Source: Clostridiales bacterium
GTDB taxonomy: Bacteria > Bacillota > Clostridia > Christensenellales > Aristaeellaceae
DNA: 12,601 bases
Assembly (NCBI GenBank): GCA_019409045.1
Contig: DXVG01000022.1
Coordinates: forward strand, 1 to 12,601
Reading direction: 5' to 3'
Made by a program: the position numbers and the translations under genes. Below, in pieces: positions 1 to 6,582 of this stretch (positions are counted from its first letter, which is position 1; every line of letters begins with the position of its first letter). The notes under the pieces are model-generated. The model saw only the letters and a list, made by a program, of their open reading frames with translations. It was not told the origin of the DNA and searched no databases.

Positions 1-569
1 TGCACATGGAGACCGTCGGCGGCGGCGTGGGCAAGATGTTTTCCAAGGCGTTTTCCGGCGAGAGCATGTTTCAGAACATCTACACCGCGCGCGGCGCGGG
101 CATGATCGCGTTCGACTCCAGCTTTCCGGGCAAGATACTGCCCGTGGAGATATCGTCCGGCCGCGAGCTGATTTTGCAGAAGCGGGCGTTTCTGGCCTCG
201 GAGGCGGGCGTGTCACTGTCCATACACTTCCGCAAGCACATGGGCGCGGGCTTTTTCGGCGGCGAGGGCTTCATCATGCAGCGGCTGTCGGGCGCGGGCA
301 TGGCGTTTGTGGAGATCGACGGCGAATTGATCGAATACGAGTTGCGGGCCGGGGAGCAGATGGTGGTCGACACCGGCAACGTGGCGGGCTTTGCCTCCAC
401 GGTGTCCATCGACATACAGCAGGTGCCGGGGCTGAAAAACAAGTTCCTGGGCGGCGAGGGGCTGTTCAACACCACGCTGACCGGGCCGGGCAAGATATGG
501 CTGCAAACCATGCCCATCTCCGGCGTGGCCATGGCCATCCGCCCGTACATCCCCAGCGGGAACGGCTGA
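1..569 (+). CDS. AIM24 family protein (TIGR00266-like), 5' end missing
   Basis: This is the C-terminal part of an AIM24/TIGR00266-family protein. The reading frame is open to the left edge (His precedes the first visible Met), and the family normally has an N-terminal part ahead of the METVGGGVGK stretch, so the Met codon at position 6 is probably internal and the real start lies upstream of the window. About 189 residues are visible. Family hallmarks seen are the glycine-rich GGGVGKMF, the FSGESMF motif, two similar GGEG motifs (FFGGEGF and FLGGEGLF) and the closing LTGPGKIWLQTMP segment. These proteins form beta-rich folds. The bacterial members have no well-settled function; the name comes from a yeast mitochondrial inner-membrane protein. 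No terminator is visible after the stop codon, and the next promoter begins 18 bases later. The family call is confident; the role is unknown. Confidence 0.88.
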   Translation, partial: HMETVGGGVGKMFSKAFSGESMFQNIYTARGAGMIAFDSSFPGKILPVEISSGRELILQKRAFLASEAGVSLSIHFRKHMGAGFFGGEGFIMQRLSGAGMAFVEIDGELIEYELRAGEQMVVDTGNVAGFASTVSIDIQQVPGLKNKFLGGEGLFNTTLTGPGKIWLQTMPISGVAMAIRPYIPSGNG

Positions 570-586
570 GCGCCCCAAAAAATAAC

Positions 587-615
587 TTTACAAAAGCGCG
601 CGCGCTATGTATAAT
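587..615 (+). promoter_or_regulatory. sigma-A-type promoter for yceD-rpmF
   Basis: A TTTACA -35 box (587-592) and a perfect TATAAT -10 box (610-615) are separated by exactly 17 bases. Transcription would start near 622, about 18 bases before the TTG start of yceD. It is the only good promoter between the AIM24 gene and yceD, so yceD and rpmF probably form their own transcription unit. Confidence 0.85.
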
Positions 616-639
616 ATTGTAGGTTAGGGGGAAATCGAG

Positions 640-1218
640 TTGGCCAATGCGTTGGACGTGTCCCAGCCGCTCAAGCTGCCGGGACAGTTGTTTCCGTTTT
701 CGACCAGCGTTGCGGTCGAGGGCGTAGACGTATTCGGCGAAACGGTCCGCTTTTCGCCCGCCGAGCTGTCGGGAACGCTGCTGGGCGCGGGGGAGACGGT
801 CACAGTGCGCGCCGCGCTGCGCTGCACGGCCACCATGGCCTGCGCGCGCTGCCTGCGCCCGGTGGAAGTGCCGCTGGCGCTGGAGATGGACGAGCGATTC
901 TCGCGCCGCCGCGGCGAGGCGGAGGACGAGGACCCGGCGCGCGCCATCGAGGAATCCCGCATCGACCTGACGGACTGCGTGCGCGAGCTGCTTGTGTTGG
1001 AGCTGCCCATGCGCGCCGTTTGTTCGCAGGACTGCAAGGGGCTGTGTCCCGTGTGTGGGGCGGATTTGAACCATGTCCGCTGCAACTGCTCCGCCGCGCA
1101 GGGCGCTTCGGAGTCCGGGGCCGACGGGCAGGAGACGGGGCCCGACCACTTCGCCGGAGAGGCCACAAACCCCTTTTCGGCATTGAAGGCAATGATTCAC
1201 AGTGACGAGGAGGTGTAA
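640..1218 (+). CDS. yceD: YceD/DUF177 family protein, upstream partner of ribosomal protein L32
   Basis: This is a 192-residue DUF177/YceD protein. In other bacteria the family is encoded directly before rpmF and is linked to 23S rRNA or large-subunit accumulation; the exact activity here is inferred. Two cysteine clusters are visible, C62/C68/C71 (in MACARCLRP) and C128, C132, C136, C139, C148, C150 (CSQDCKGLCPVCG and following), arranged as in family members and likely to bind metal. A strongly acidic segment (EAEDEDPA) separates the two halves. The start is a TTG at 640, preceded by an AGGGGGA ribosome-binding site about 7 bases upstream; no in-frame ATG gives a better fit. The rpmF ribosome-binding site lies inside the last codons, which suggests translational coupling. 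Confidence 0.9.
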   Translation: MANALDVSQPLKLPGQLFPFSTSVAVEGVDVFGETVRFSPAELSGTLLGAGETVTVRAALRCTATMACARCLRPVEVPLALEMDERFSRRRGEAEDEDPARAIEESRIDLTDCVRELLVLELPMRAVCSQDCKGLCPVCGADLNHVRCNCSAAQGASESGADGQETGPDHFAGEATNPFSALKAMIHSDEEV

Positions 1219-1220
1219 CA

Positions 1221-1418
1221 ATGGCCACACCGAAGGGAAAAATTTCCAAGGCGAGAAAGCATTCGCGCCGCAGCGCGCATTGGAAGCTGTCTGCGCCCGG
1301 GATCGTCAAGTGCCCCCGCTGCGCCAAGATGAAGCTCAGCCACCGCGTGTGCAAGCACTGCGGTTACTATGACGGTCAGCAGGTCATCACCATCGAGGAA
1401 AAGCAGGCCAACAACTAG
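1221..1418 (+). CDS. rpmF: 50S ribosomal protein bL32
   Basis: This is ribosomal protein bL32 of the large subunit, 65 residues, the usual size. The N-terminus MATPKGKISKARKHSRRSAHW is typical. A zinc-ribbon is formed by C31/C34 (CPRC) and C44/C47 (CKHC), so this is the four-cysteine (C+) form and not a zinc-independent paralogue. The start codon lies 2 bases after the yceD stop, and a strong GAGGAGGTG ribosome-binding site (1207-1215) sits within the end of yceD. The yceD-rpmF order is one of the best conserved bacterial gene pairs and supports both calls. Confidence 0.97.
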   Translation: MATPKGKISKARKHSRRSAHWKLSAPGIVKCPRCAKMKLSHRVCKHCGYYDGQQVITIEEKQANN

Positions 1419-1439
1419 CTTTTCACAACGGGAGTCGGC

Positions 1440-1457
1440 GCCGAGGCGTCGGCTTTT
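1440..1457 (+). terminator. weak possible terminator after rpmF
   Basis: A short hairpin GCCGA-GGCG-TCGGC is followed by only four Ts. It sits 22 bases after the rpmF stop, where a terminator would be expected, but the stem is only 5 bp and the T-run is short. It could be an attenuator that lets some transcription continue into the YjbQ gene, which has no clear promoter of its own. Confidence 0.3.
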
Positions 1458-1490
1458 GCTGTATCTTGGAGCAAATCCGGAGGGATGCAC

Positions 1491-1907
1491 ATGAAATCCT
1501 ACCGCAAGGAGCTGTTTTTCAACCTGCCCACGCGCCGGGGCCTGCGCAACATCACCCGCGATGTGCAGGCCGCCGTGGACGAGAGCGGCGTGCGCGAGGG
1601 GCTGTGCCTTGTCAATGCGATGAACATCACCGCGAGCGTGTTCATCAACGACGACGAGAGCGGCCTGCACCAGGACTTTGAGACCTGGCTGGAGGGCCTC
1701 GCGCCGGAAAAGCCCTACAGCCGCTACCATCACAACGGCTATGAGGACAATGCCGACGCGCACCTCAAGCGCACCGTGATGGGGCGCGAGGTGGTGGTCG
1801 CCATTACGGAGGGAAGGCTCGACTTTGGCACCTGGGAGCAGATATTCTACTATGAATTCGACGGCAAGCGGCAAAAGCACGCCCTCATCAAGATCATCGG
1901 CGAGTGA
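1491..1907 (+). CDS. yjbQ: YjbQ/UPF0047 family protein (secondary thiamine-phosphate synthase-like)
   Basis: This is a 138-residue YjbQ (UPF0047) protein. Some family members have weak thiamine-phosphate synthase activity, which gives the common name 'secondary thiamine-phosphate synthase enzyme'; the physiological role is unsettled. Family signatures seen are the NAMNITASVFIND segment, the DNADAHLKRT motif with its conserved His, the MGREVVVAITEGRLDFGTW segment and the C-terminal KIIGE. Two ATGs are possible, at 1485 and 1491. The GGAGGG site at 1479-1484 is directly adjacent to the first but 6 bases from the second, so 1491 is preferred. The 3' end overlaps the RadC-like frame. No strong promoter is visible, so expression may come from read-through from rpmF. 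Confidence 0.9.
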   Translation: MKSYRKELFFNLPTRRGLRNITRDVQAAVDESGVREGLCLVNAMNITASVFINDDESGLHQDFETWLEGLAPEKPYSRYHHNGYEDNADAHLKRTVMGREVVVAITEGRLDFGTWEQIFYYEFDGKRQKHALIKIIGE

Positions 1908-2673
1908 GGAGACGCACGCGGGCCATCGGGAGCGCCTGCGCATGCGCGCCGAGGAAGGGGGCGCGGAGGCACTCAGGCCGCACGAGATGATCGAGCTCGT
2001 GCTGTTTTCCGCGCTGCCCCGGCGCGACGTAAACGCGCTGGCGCACGATCTGATCGGGCGCTTCGGCGGCCTTCGCGGCGTGCTGGAGGCGGGCGAGGCA
2101 GCGCTGCGCACGGCGCCGGGCGTCGGCGCGCGCGCCGCGCGCATGCTATCCGCGCTGGGCGAGGCGTGCGCGGCCTACGCGCAGCTTCGGGCGGAGGACA
2201 GGCCGTACCTTGGCAACCTGCGCAGCTTCCGCGCGTTCGCGGAGGCGTACCGCCCCTTCGTGCAGGGCGAGGAGACCTGGCAGTTCTGCCTGACCGGCTC
2301 GGGCAGGCTGCTGCTGGCGCGGCCCATCGCGCCGGGGCGCTGCTGGGCGGAACCGGAATACCTGCGCGCGGCGCTGGACGACGTGCTGCGCTCGGGCGGG
2401 GAGAGCGTGCTGCTGGCGCAGTTCGTGGACCAGCAAGCGCCCGGCCCGGACCCGGAGGACGTGCGCGACACCGACCGCTACGCGCGTGCGCTGGAGAAGC
2501 TGGACGCGCCGCTTGTGGATCATCTGCTGGTGGGCGCAGGGGGCGCCTACAGCATGCGCGCGTCCGGCGAATTGCGCGTGCGCGACGCCTCCACGCAGGA
2601 GGCGGCGCTGTGCGAGCAATACCTGCGCGACGACGCGCCCGCGGACTGGGCGGACTGGGCGGACGAGCCGTGA
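1852..2673 (+). CDS. RadC/UPF0758-like protein with a degenerate JAMM domain
   Basis: The protein has RadC architecture. An N-terminal HAGHRERLR motif leads into a PHEMIELVLF helix and a helix-hairpin-helix region (FGGLRGVLEAG...APGVGARAARML), followed by a C-terminal JAB1/MPN-like domain ending VDHLLVGAGGAYSM. The JAMM metal site is destroyed. The family AHNHPSG motif reads AQFVDQQ here, so both histidines become Gln and Val (codons at 2419 and 2425), and the usual Ser becomes Asp (2449). Only the final Asp (2458) remains. Metal-dependent catalysis is therefore unlikely. The start is uncertain: the conserved HAGHRERL begins only 7 bases after the YjbQ stop and no in-frame ATG, GTG or TTG separates them, so translation must begin inside yjbQ (ATG 1852, or TTG 1825). 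The alternative ATG at 1942 would lose the motif. The role of RadC proteins in DNA metabolism is itself unclear. Confidence 0.78.
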   Translation: MNSTASGKSTPSSRSSASEETHAGHRERLRMRAEEGGAEALRPHEMIELVLFSALPRRDVNALAHDLIGRFGGLRGVLEAGEAALRTAPGVGARAARMLSALGEACAAYAQLRAEDRPYLGNLRSFRAFAEAYRPFVQGEETWQFCLTGSGRLLLARPIAPGRCWAEPEYLRAALDDVLRSGGESVLLAQFVDQQAPGPDPEDVRDTDRYARALEKLDAPLVDHLLVGAGGAYSMRASGELRVRDASTQEAALCEQYLRDDAPADWADWADEP

Positions 2674-2686
2674 GCCCGCCACAAAT

Positions 2687-2715
2687 TTGACATTTTTTTC
2701 ACACTCCCTTATAAT
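2687..2715 (+). promoter_or_regulatory. consensus sigma-A promoter for the E2-like gene
   Basis: A perfect TTGACA -35 (2687-2692) and a perfect TATAAT -10 (2710-2715) are separated by 17 bases. Transcription would start near 2722, giving a leader of about 70 bases before the start codon. The leader contains a GC-rich stretch with a possible CGCGC/GCGCG hairpin (about 2735-2760) that does not cover the ribosome-binding site. The -35 box lies only 13 bases after the stop of the RadC-like gene. Confidence 0.93.
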
Positions 2716-2795
2716 GGACATATCAGGGCGCGAACGGCGCGCGCTTTTCTGCGCGGGCCGCGGGGGGACGCGCTGTACGGCAAGGAGAGATGAAC

Positions 2796-3680
2796 ATGCA
2801 GGAAAAGCCCCGCAAGCAGGGCCGCGGAAACCGCCGGGACGGCATATGGCTGCGCGATCTGGACCCCATGCACGGCTTTACGCCCTATCTGTACCCCAAC
2901 CGCGCCGACAACGAGGCGTTTATCGAGGAAGAGGTGGACCTGACCAACCTCAACCGCTACATCGACGAAAAGAACGCGCAGGACCCCGAGTTTCGCTACA
3001 AGTACTTCCAGCTGATCCTCGCCGCGCTGGTGAAGGTGCTCACGCTCAAGCCCGCCATGAACCGCTTTATCGCGGGCAACCGCGTCTACCAGCGCACGGA
3101 GCTGACCGCCGCGTTCGTGGTCAAAAAGCAGTTCAAGGAGGACAGCGCCGAGTCGCTGGCGTTTCTGCGCTTTGAGGAAGACAGCACACTGGAGAGCGTG
3201 CGCGCGCAGATCTACCGGGAGATCACGTCCTTCCGCAAGGAGAACAAGACCGACAACTCCACCGACGGCATGGACATGCTTTTGCACCTGCCGCGCTTTG
3301 TGCTGCGGCTGGTGATGAAGGTGCTGTTCTTCCTGGACGCGCGGGGCATCGTGCCCTATTCGCTGGTCAAGACCGATCCCAACTACTCCTCCATATTCAT
3401 CAGCAACCTCGGCTCCATCAAGCTCAGCGCGGCCTACCACCACCTGAACAACTGGGGCACCAACTCCCTGTTTGTGGTCATCGGCGAGAAGTTCAAGGCG
3501 CCCGTATACGACGAGCAGGGCTTCCGGGGCATGAGCGAGAGGCTCAAGCTGGGCGTGACGCTGGACGAGCGCATCGCCGACGGCTACTACTACTCGCGCG
3601 CAATCCGGCTGTTCAAGCACCTGCTGGAGAACCCGGAGCTGCTGGAGCAGCCCGCCTCCGAGCCCGTGGAGGGATTCTAA
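2796..3680 (+). CDS. stand-alone E2-like (2-oxoacid dehydrogenase acyltransferase fold) protein
   Basis: The 294-residue protein has the fold of the catalytic domain of 2-oxoacid dehydrogenase E2 / chloramphenicol acetyltransferase but carries no lipoyl or E1/E3-binding domain. No E1 or E3 gene is nearby. Visible features are an N-terminal basic tail, the YLYPNRADNEAFIEEEVDLT strand region (31-50), LNRFIAGNRVYQR (88-100), a hydrophobic helix at about 165-182, the SNLGS motif (203-207) and the C-terminal LDERIADG motif (256-263). In true E2 enzymes this last motif is DHRxxDG with a catalytic His; here the His is Glu258, so ordinary acyl transfer is doubtful. The ATG at 2796 is chosen over 2790 because AGGAGA (2783-2788) lies 7 bases before it. 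A consensus promoter precedes the gene. Its substrate is unknown. Confidence 0.8.
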   Translation: MQEKPRKQGRGNRRDGIWLRDLDPMHGFTPYLYPNRADNEAFIEEEVDLTNLNRYIDEKNAQDPEFRYKYFQLILAALVKVLTLKPAMNRFIAGNRVYQRTELTAAFVVKKQFKEDSAESLAFLRFEEDSTLESVRAQIYREITSFRKENKTDNSTDGMDMLLHLPRFVLRLVMKVLFFLDARGIVPYSLVKTDPNYSSIFISNLGSIKLSAAYHHLNNWGTNSLFVVIGEKFKAPVYDEQGFRGMSERLKLGVTLDERIADGYYYSRAIRLFKHLLENPELLEQPASEPVEGF

Positions 3681-3683
3681 TTG

Positions 3684-4022
3684 CCGTCGAAAAACTCCGT
3701 TTTTCGACGGGTAGGGAGCCAATCGCCTGAAAATCTCACGATTCTCCGGGCGGCGATCGGGGAGGGTACGCATTTTTCTCCACAAACGCAAGCGTTTGTT
3801 CCCGAAGGCTGCAAACCCCTTGGGTTTGCAGGCCGCAGGTGAATTTGACGGTTTCTCAAACCGTCAAACTCACCAAAAATGCCAAAACTGACGTACATGC
3901 CGCGGCGATTTTGCCAATTCGCAGAATTGACAAAATCGGTCGGCTTCAGCCGACTTGAAAATCCTGTGGATTTTCAACCTCCAGTTTTGATTGAACAGGT
4001 GGTCCTGCGGAACCTTTTTCGA
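3684..4022. repeat. hairpin-packed intergenic element with TCGAAAAA/TTTTTCGA ends
   Basis: This 339-base non-coding stretch between the E2-like gene and its terminator is far more AT-rich than its neighbours and is almost wholly palindromic. Hairpins seen are: I 3684-3694/3700-3710 (11 bp perfect); II ATCGCC 3722-3727/GGCGAT 3752-3757; III 3782-3789/3792-3799; IV 3809-3818/3822-3831; V 3838-3854/3858-3874 (one mismatch); VI 3906-3920/3924-3938 (one mismatch); VII 3939-3945/3948-3954; VIII 3955-3964/3968-3977. Two longer-range stems enclose them: 3770-3777/3875-3882 surrounds III-V, and the adjacent 3883-3890/3982-3989 surrounds VI-VIII, giving two abutting cloverleaves. TCGAAAAA (3687-3694) can pair with TTTTTCGA (4015-4022) at the far end. 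It may be a non-autonomous mobile repeat or a structured RNA. No protein-coding signal was found. Confidence 0.75.
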
Positions 4023-4033
4023 TAGACAGAAGG

Positions 4034-4068
4034 CGCGCGGCGGGGAGCAATTCCCTGCCGCGCGTTTT
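4034..4068 (+). terminator. strong Rho-independent terminator of the E2-like gene
   Basis: A 13-bp stem (4034-4046 with 4052-4064, one G-T pair) closes a 5-base loop and is followed by TTTTGATTTTTG. It works in the plus direction; the minus side has no T-run. It probably terminates the E2-like transcript, now separated from that gene by the palindromic element, and also lies beyond the stop of the convergent foldase gene. Confidence 0.88.
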
Positions 4069-4101
4069 GATTTTTGCGTTTGTTTTGGATGCTGACCGGG
4101 C

Positions 4102-5619
4102 CTATTGCAGCGCCTCGCGGTGGTAGACCACCTCGGCCTCCTCGACCCACTGGGCGATCTGCGCCTCGTAGGCGTCGTAGCGAAGCGTCTCGAGCGTTTC
4201 GGCCTCCAGCGCGCTGCGCACGTCCTCCAGCGGCACCGCGCCGGCGGTCACGTCCGCGTTGTAGTAGAGTACATGCAGCCCGGCGGAGCTGCGAACGCCC
4301 TGCTCGGACACGTCGCCCGGGGCCTGCAACGCCATCACGGCCTGCTTGATGGCTTCGTCATAGGCGGTGGACGCGGCGCTGATGTAGTAGCCGTCGCTCT
4401 GCACGCTGGCAAGCTCCAGCTCCGGGTCCTGGCTGTACTCCTCGATCAGCGCGTCGAAGGACGCGCCCTGCGCCACGCGGTCGAGCACCTCCTCGGCGGT
4501 GGGCTCCAGCTTTGCATACAGCGTGTCCAGCTCGGCTTCGAGCTGCGCGATGGTGTCCGCGTCCGCAGTGGCGTCCAGAGCCTCCATTTCGGCGAGAATC
4601 TCCGCCACGCGCACGCCGTCCTCCGCCTCAAAGGCGATGAGCACCTGCTTGAAGGTGCGGTAGCCCTCCGGGTTGTAGACCACCACGCCCTCGTCGTAGC
4701 GGCGCGCGTACTCGTACTGGTCGGGGTTCTCCGTGTAGGTGGTCTGCTGCTCGGCAAGGCGCTGATCGTACTCGGCCTGGAGCGTCGCCTCGTCCACGGT
4801 CACGTCCTGCGTCGCGTACTCGCGCAGCTTTTCCTCCCACCACTCCGCCTCCACGCGGTCGCGGTAGGTGTCCAGCGTCATGCCGTCGGCGGCCATGAGC
4901 TCCTCCGCCTGCGCGCGGGCCTCCTCCTGGGTGAGCGTTCCGTCGTTGACGGTATAGAAGGCGAGGTCCTGCTCATACAGCGCCTGCGCGCTCTCCTCGA
5001 TGGCGGCCGCGTCCTCCTCGGACAGCTCGGTCAGCCCCAGCTCCTGCGCCTTGGCGTACTTCACGCGTTCGGATACGATGTCCAGCAGCGTCTCGTCCAT
5101 CAGCGTGTCGGCGTAGCCGCTCACGTCCTGGCCGTTGAGCAGCCTGCGGTTGACCTCGGCGTTGTAGGCGTCGAGCACTTCGTTGCTCATGATCTGCACG
5201 TCGCCAAACTCGGCCACCACGCTCGGCGCGGCGGTGGCCACCGGCGCTTCGAGCGACTCGCTGTCGTCAAGCAGCGCGTCGTTGTTGTTCACCGGCTCGT
5301 CGCCCCCGGTGAGCGCGTCCACGGTCGCAGCGTCCAGCATGGCGTTGGCGTCGTCGAACACGGCGGCGTTGGGGTCGATGCCGTTCTGCGTAAGCAGCGA
5401 TTCCAGGTCCTGTATGCGCTGCGTGGCGTTGGCAAGCTGCGCGTCGCGCTCCACCATCTGATCGGAGGCGCTGCGGTCGGAAATCAGGTATCCAAGACCG
5501 CCGCCCACGATCAGCGCAAGCACGATCAGCGCGATCGCCAGCGCCTTGGGCACGCCGCGCGGCCTGCGCCTGCGCCGCGGGGGCGTGTTTTCCCGCCGCT
5601 GCGGATTTTCTCTGGCCAT
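4102..5619 (-). CDS. membrane-anchored SurA/PrsA-like peptidyl-prolyl isomerase (parvulin type)
   Basis: This is a likely extracytoplasmic foldase of 505 residues. The order is: a very basic cytoplasmic tail (1-24, with a run of arginines), one transmembrane segment (about 26-46), a short coiled coil (about 57-78), an acidic linker, a SurA/trigger-factor-like helical domain (about 135-290), and a parvulin-like domain (about 318-455) containing EEYSQDPELELASVQSDGYY and SSAGLHVLYY. No lipobox is present, so the anchor is the uncleaved helix. The parvulin domain is unusual: the normal His of the first strand (xxHILI) is Gln325 (KQVLI), and an acidic helical insertion of about 45 residues (331-374) follows that strand. 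Isomerase activity is therefore uncertain; chaperone function is plausible. The start at 5619 has GGAGGAGGA about 8 bases upstream. Confidence 0.82.
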   Translation of the reverse strand: MARENPQRRENTPPRRRRRPRGVPKALAIALIVLALIVGGGLGYLISDRSASDQMVERDAQLANATQRIQDLESLLTQNGIDPNAAVFDDANAMLDAATVDALTGGDEPVNNNDALLDDSESLEAPVATAAPSVVAEFGDVQIMSNEVLDAYNAEVNRRLLNGQDVSGYADTLMDETLLDIVSERVKYAKAQELGLTELSEEDAAAIEESAQALYEQDLAFYTVNDGTLTQEEARAQAEELMAADGMTLDTYRDRVEAEWWEEKLREYATQDVTVDEATLQAEYDQRLAEQQTTYTENPDQYEYARRYDEGVVVYNPEGYRTFKQVLIAFEAEDGVRVAEILAEMEALDATADADTIAQLEAELDTLYAKLEPTAEEVLDRVAQGASFDALIEEYSQDPELELASVQSDGYYISAASTAYDEAIKQAVMALQAPGDVSEQGVRSSAGLHVLYYNADVTAGAVPLEDVRSALEAETLETLRYDAYEAQIAQWVEEAEVVYHREALQ

Positions 5620-5660
5620 AAAAAATGTCCTCCTCCCAAAGCACACGGATATACAGCATC

Positions 5661-5669
5661 AGTATACCA
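5661..5669 (-). promoter_or_regulatory. extended -10 promoter for the foldase gene
   Basis: On the minus strand the sequence reads TGGTATACT, an extended -10 element (TGn plus TATACT), about 42 bases before the foldase start codon. No good -35 box is seen at 16-18 bases, which is common for extended -10 promoters. It faces away from the esterase promoter. Confidence 0.6.
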
Positions 5670-5733
5670 CGAAACCGCCGCAAATGGGGCGTTATCGAAA
5701 TATCCGCACAAAAAAGCTATACCGCCGTCATGA

Positions 5734-5763
5734 TTGCCCTGCACGGCGCGCGTGTGGTATAAT
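5734..5763 (+). promoter_or_regulatory. promoter of the esterase-HAD operon
   Basis: A TTGCCC -35 (5734-5739), an 18-base spacer ending in TGG, and a perfect TATAAT -10 (5758-5763) form an extended -10 promoter. Transcription would start near 5770, about 39 bases before the first esterase. The divergent foldase promoter lies about 70 bases away, so the two may share regulation. Confidence 0.8.
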
Positions 5764-5808
5764 AAGGGAAACGCGCGGCCTCGCGCCGCGATGGGAGGTT
5801 GGACGAAC

Positions 5809-6582
5809 ATGGCGCACCTGCAGGTGGACTTCTACTCCGACGCGCTGTGCATGGCCTGCCGCATGCATGTGCTGCTGCCCGAGGCCGCGCCGCGCGGGGG
5901 CGTGCGCACGCTGTACCTGCTGCACGGCATGTCCGACGATTGCAGCACATGGATGCGCCGCACGGCCATCGAGCGGTACGCCGGGGAAAAGGGCCTGGCC
6001 GTGGTCATGCCCGACGGCGGTCTGGGCTGGTACACGGACATGCGCTGCGGACAGAAGTGGTTTTCCTTTGTCGCGCAGGAGCTTCCGCGGCTGTGCAGGC
6101 GGTTTTTCCCCATGCTCTCGCCCCGGCGGGAGGACACATACGCGGGCGGGCTGTCCATGGGCGGCTACGGCGCGCTCAAGTGCTGCCTGCGCGCGCCGGA
6201 GGTGTTCTCGCGGGCGATCTGCCTCTCGGGCGCGCTGGACGCGGCCGAGATCGCCCGGGGCGGCAGCGTGGAGGCGCAGCCGGGCTACTGGCAAAACGTG
6301 TTCGGCCCGGCGGAGGCCGTGCCCGGCTCGTTTGACGACCTGTTCGCCGCCGCGGCCGAGCTGCAACCCCCCGCGCTGCGGCCGGAGGTGTACATGTGGT
6401 GCGGGCAGCAGGACTTTCTCTACGACATGAACGTGCGCATGCGCGACCACCTGCGCGCCCTGGGCTACGCGCTCTGCTACGGGGAATCGCCGGGCGACCA
6501 CCAGTGGAAGTACTGGGATTGCAAGATCGCGGACGCGCTGGACTGGCTCGTCCCCGCGGAGGAGGTGCCGACATGGCTCTGA
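5809..6582 (+). CDS. esterase family alpha/beta hydrolase (esterase D / tributyrin esterase-like), copy 1
   Basis: This is a 257-residue serine hydrolase of the EstA/esterase D-like family, whose members hydrolyse short-chain acyl esters, often on sugars; the substrate here is unknown. Visible features are the oxyanion strand LYLLHGMSDD (35-44), the nucleophile elbow GGLSMGG with Ser116, the acid Asp202 (WCGQQDFLYD) and the catalytic His231 (GDHQWKYWD), so the triad is complete. There is no signal peptide, so it is cytoplasmic. The start is the ATG at 5809 with GGGAGG (5793-5798) upstream; the longer frame beginning with TTG at 5734 would cross the promoter. It is the first gene of a three-gene operon and overlaps the second esterase by 10 bases. 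Confidence 0.9.
   Translation: MAHLQVDFYSDALCMACRMHVLLPEAAPRGGVRTLYLLHGMSDDCSTWMRRTAIERYAGEKGLAVVMPDGGLGWYTDMRCGQKWFSFVAQELPRLCRRFFPMLSPRREDTYAGGLSMGGYGALKCCLRAPEVFSRAICLSGALDAAEIARGGSVEAQPGYWQNVFGPAEAVPGSFDDLFAAAAELQPPALRPEVYMWCGQQDFLYDMNVRMRDHLRALGYALCYGESPGDHQWKYWDCKIADALDWLVPAEEVPTWL

Noticed and set aside
466..1230. Long minus-strand open frames over yceD and the AIM24 gene
   Set aside because: They overlap well-supported plus-strand genes, lack ribosome-binding sites and show no family features.
3677..3898. A 73-codon open frame on the minus strand across the palindromic element
   Set aside because: It is made of hairpin arms read as codons, starts within a stem, has no ribosome-binding site and no recognisable domain. 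It is probably a translated repeat.
3770..3989. Cloverleaf-like folds as tRNA, T-box or another known RNA
   Set aside because: Stems are too long, loops of 2-3 bases are too short, and no CCA end, anticodon arm or T-box sequence is seen.
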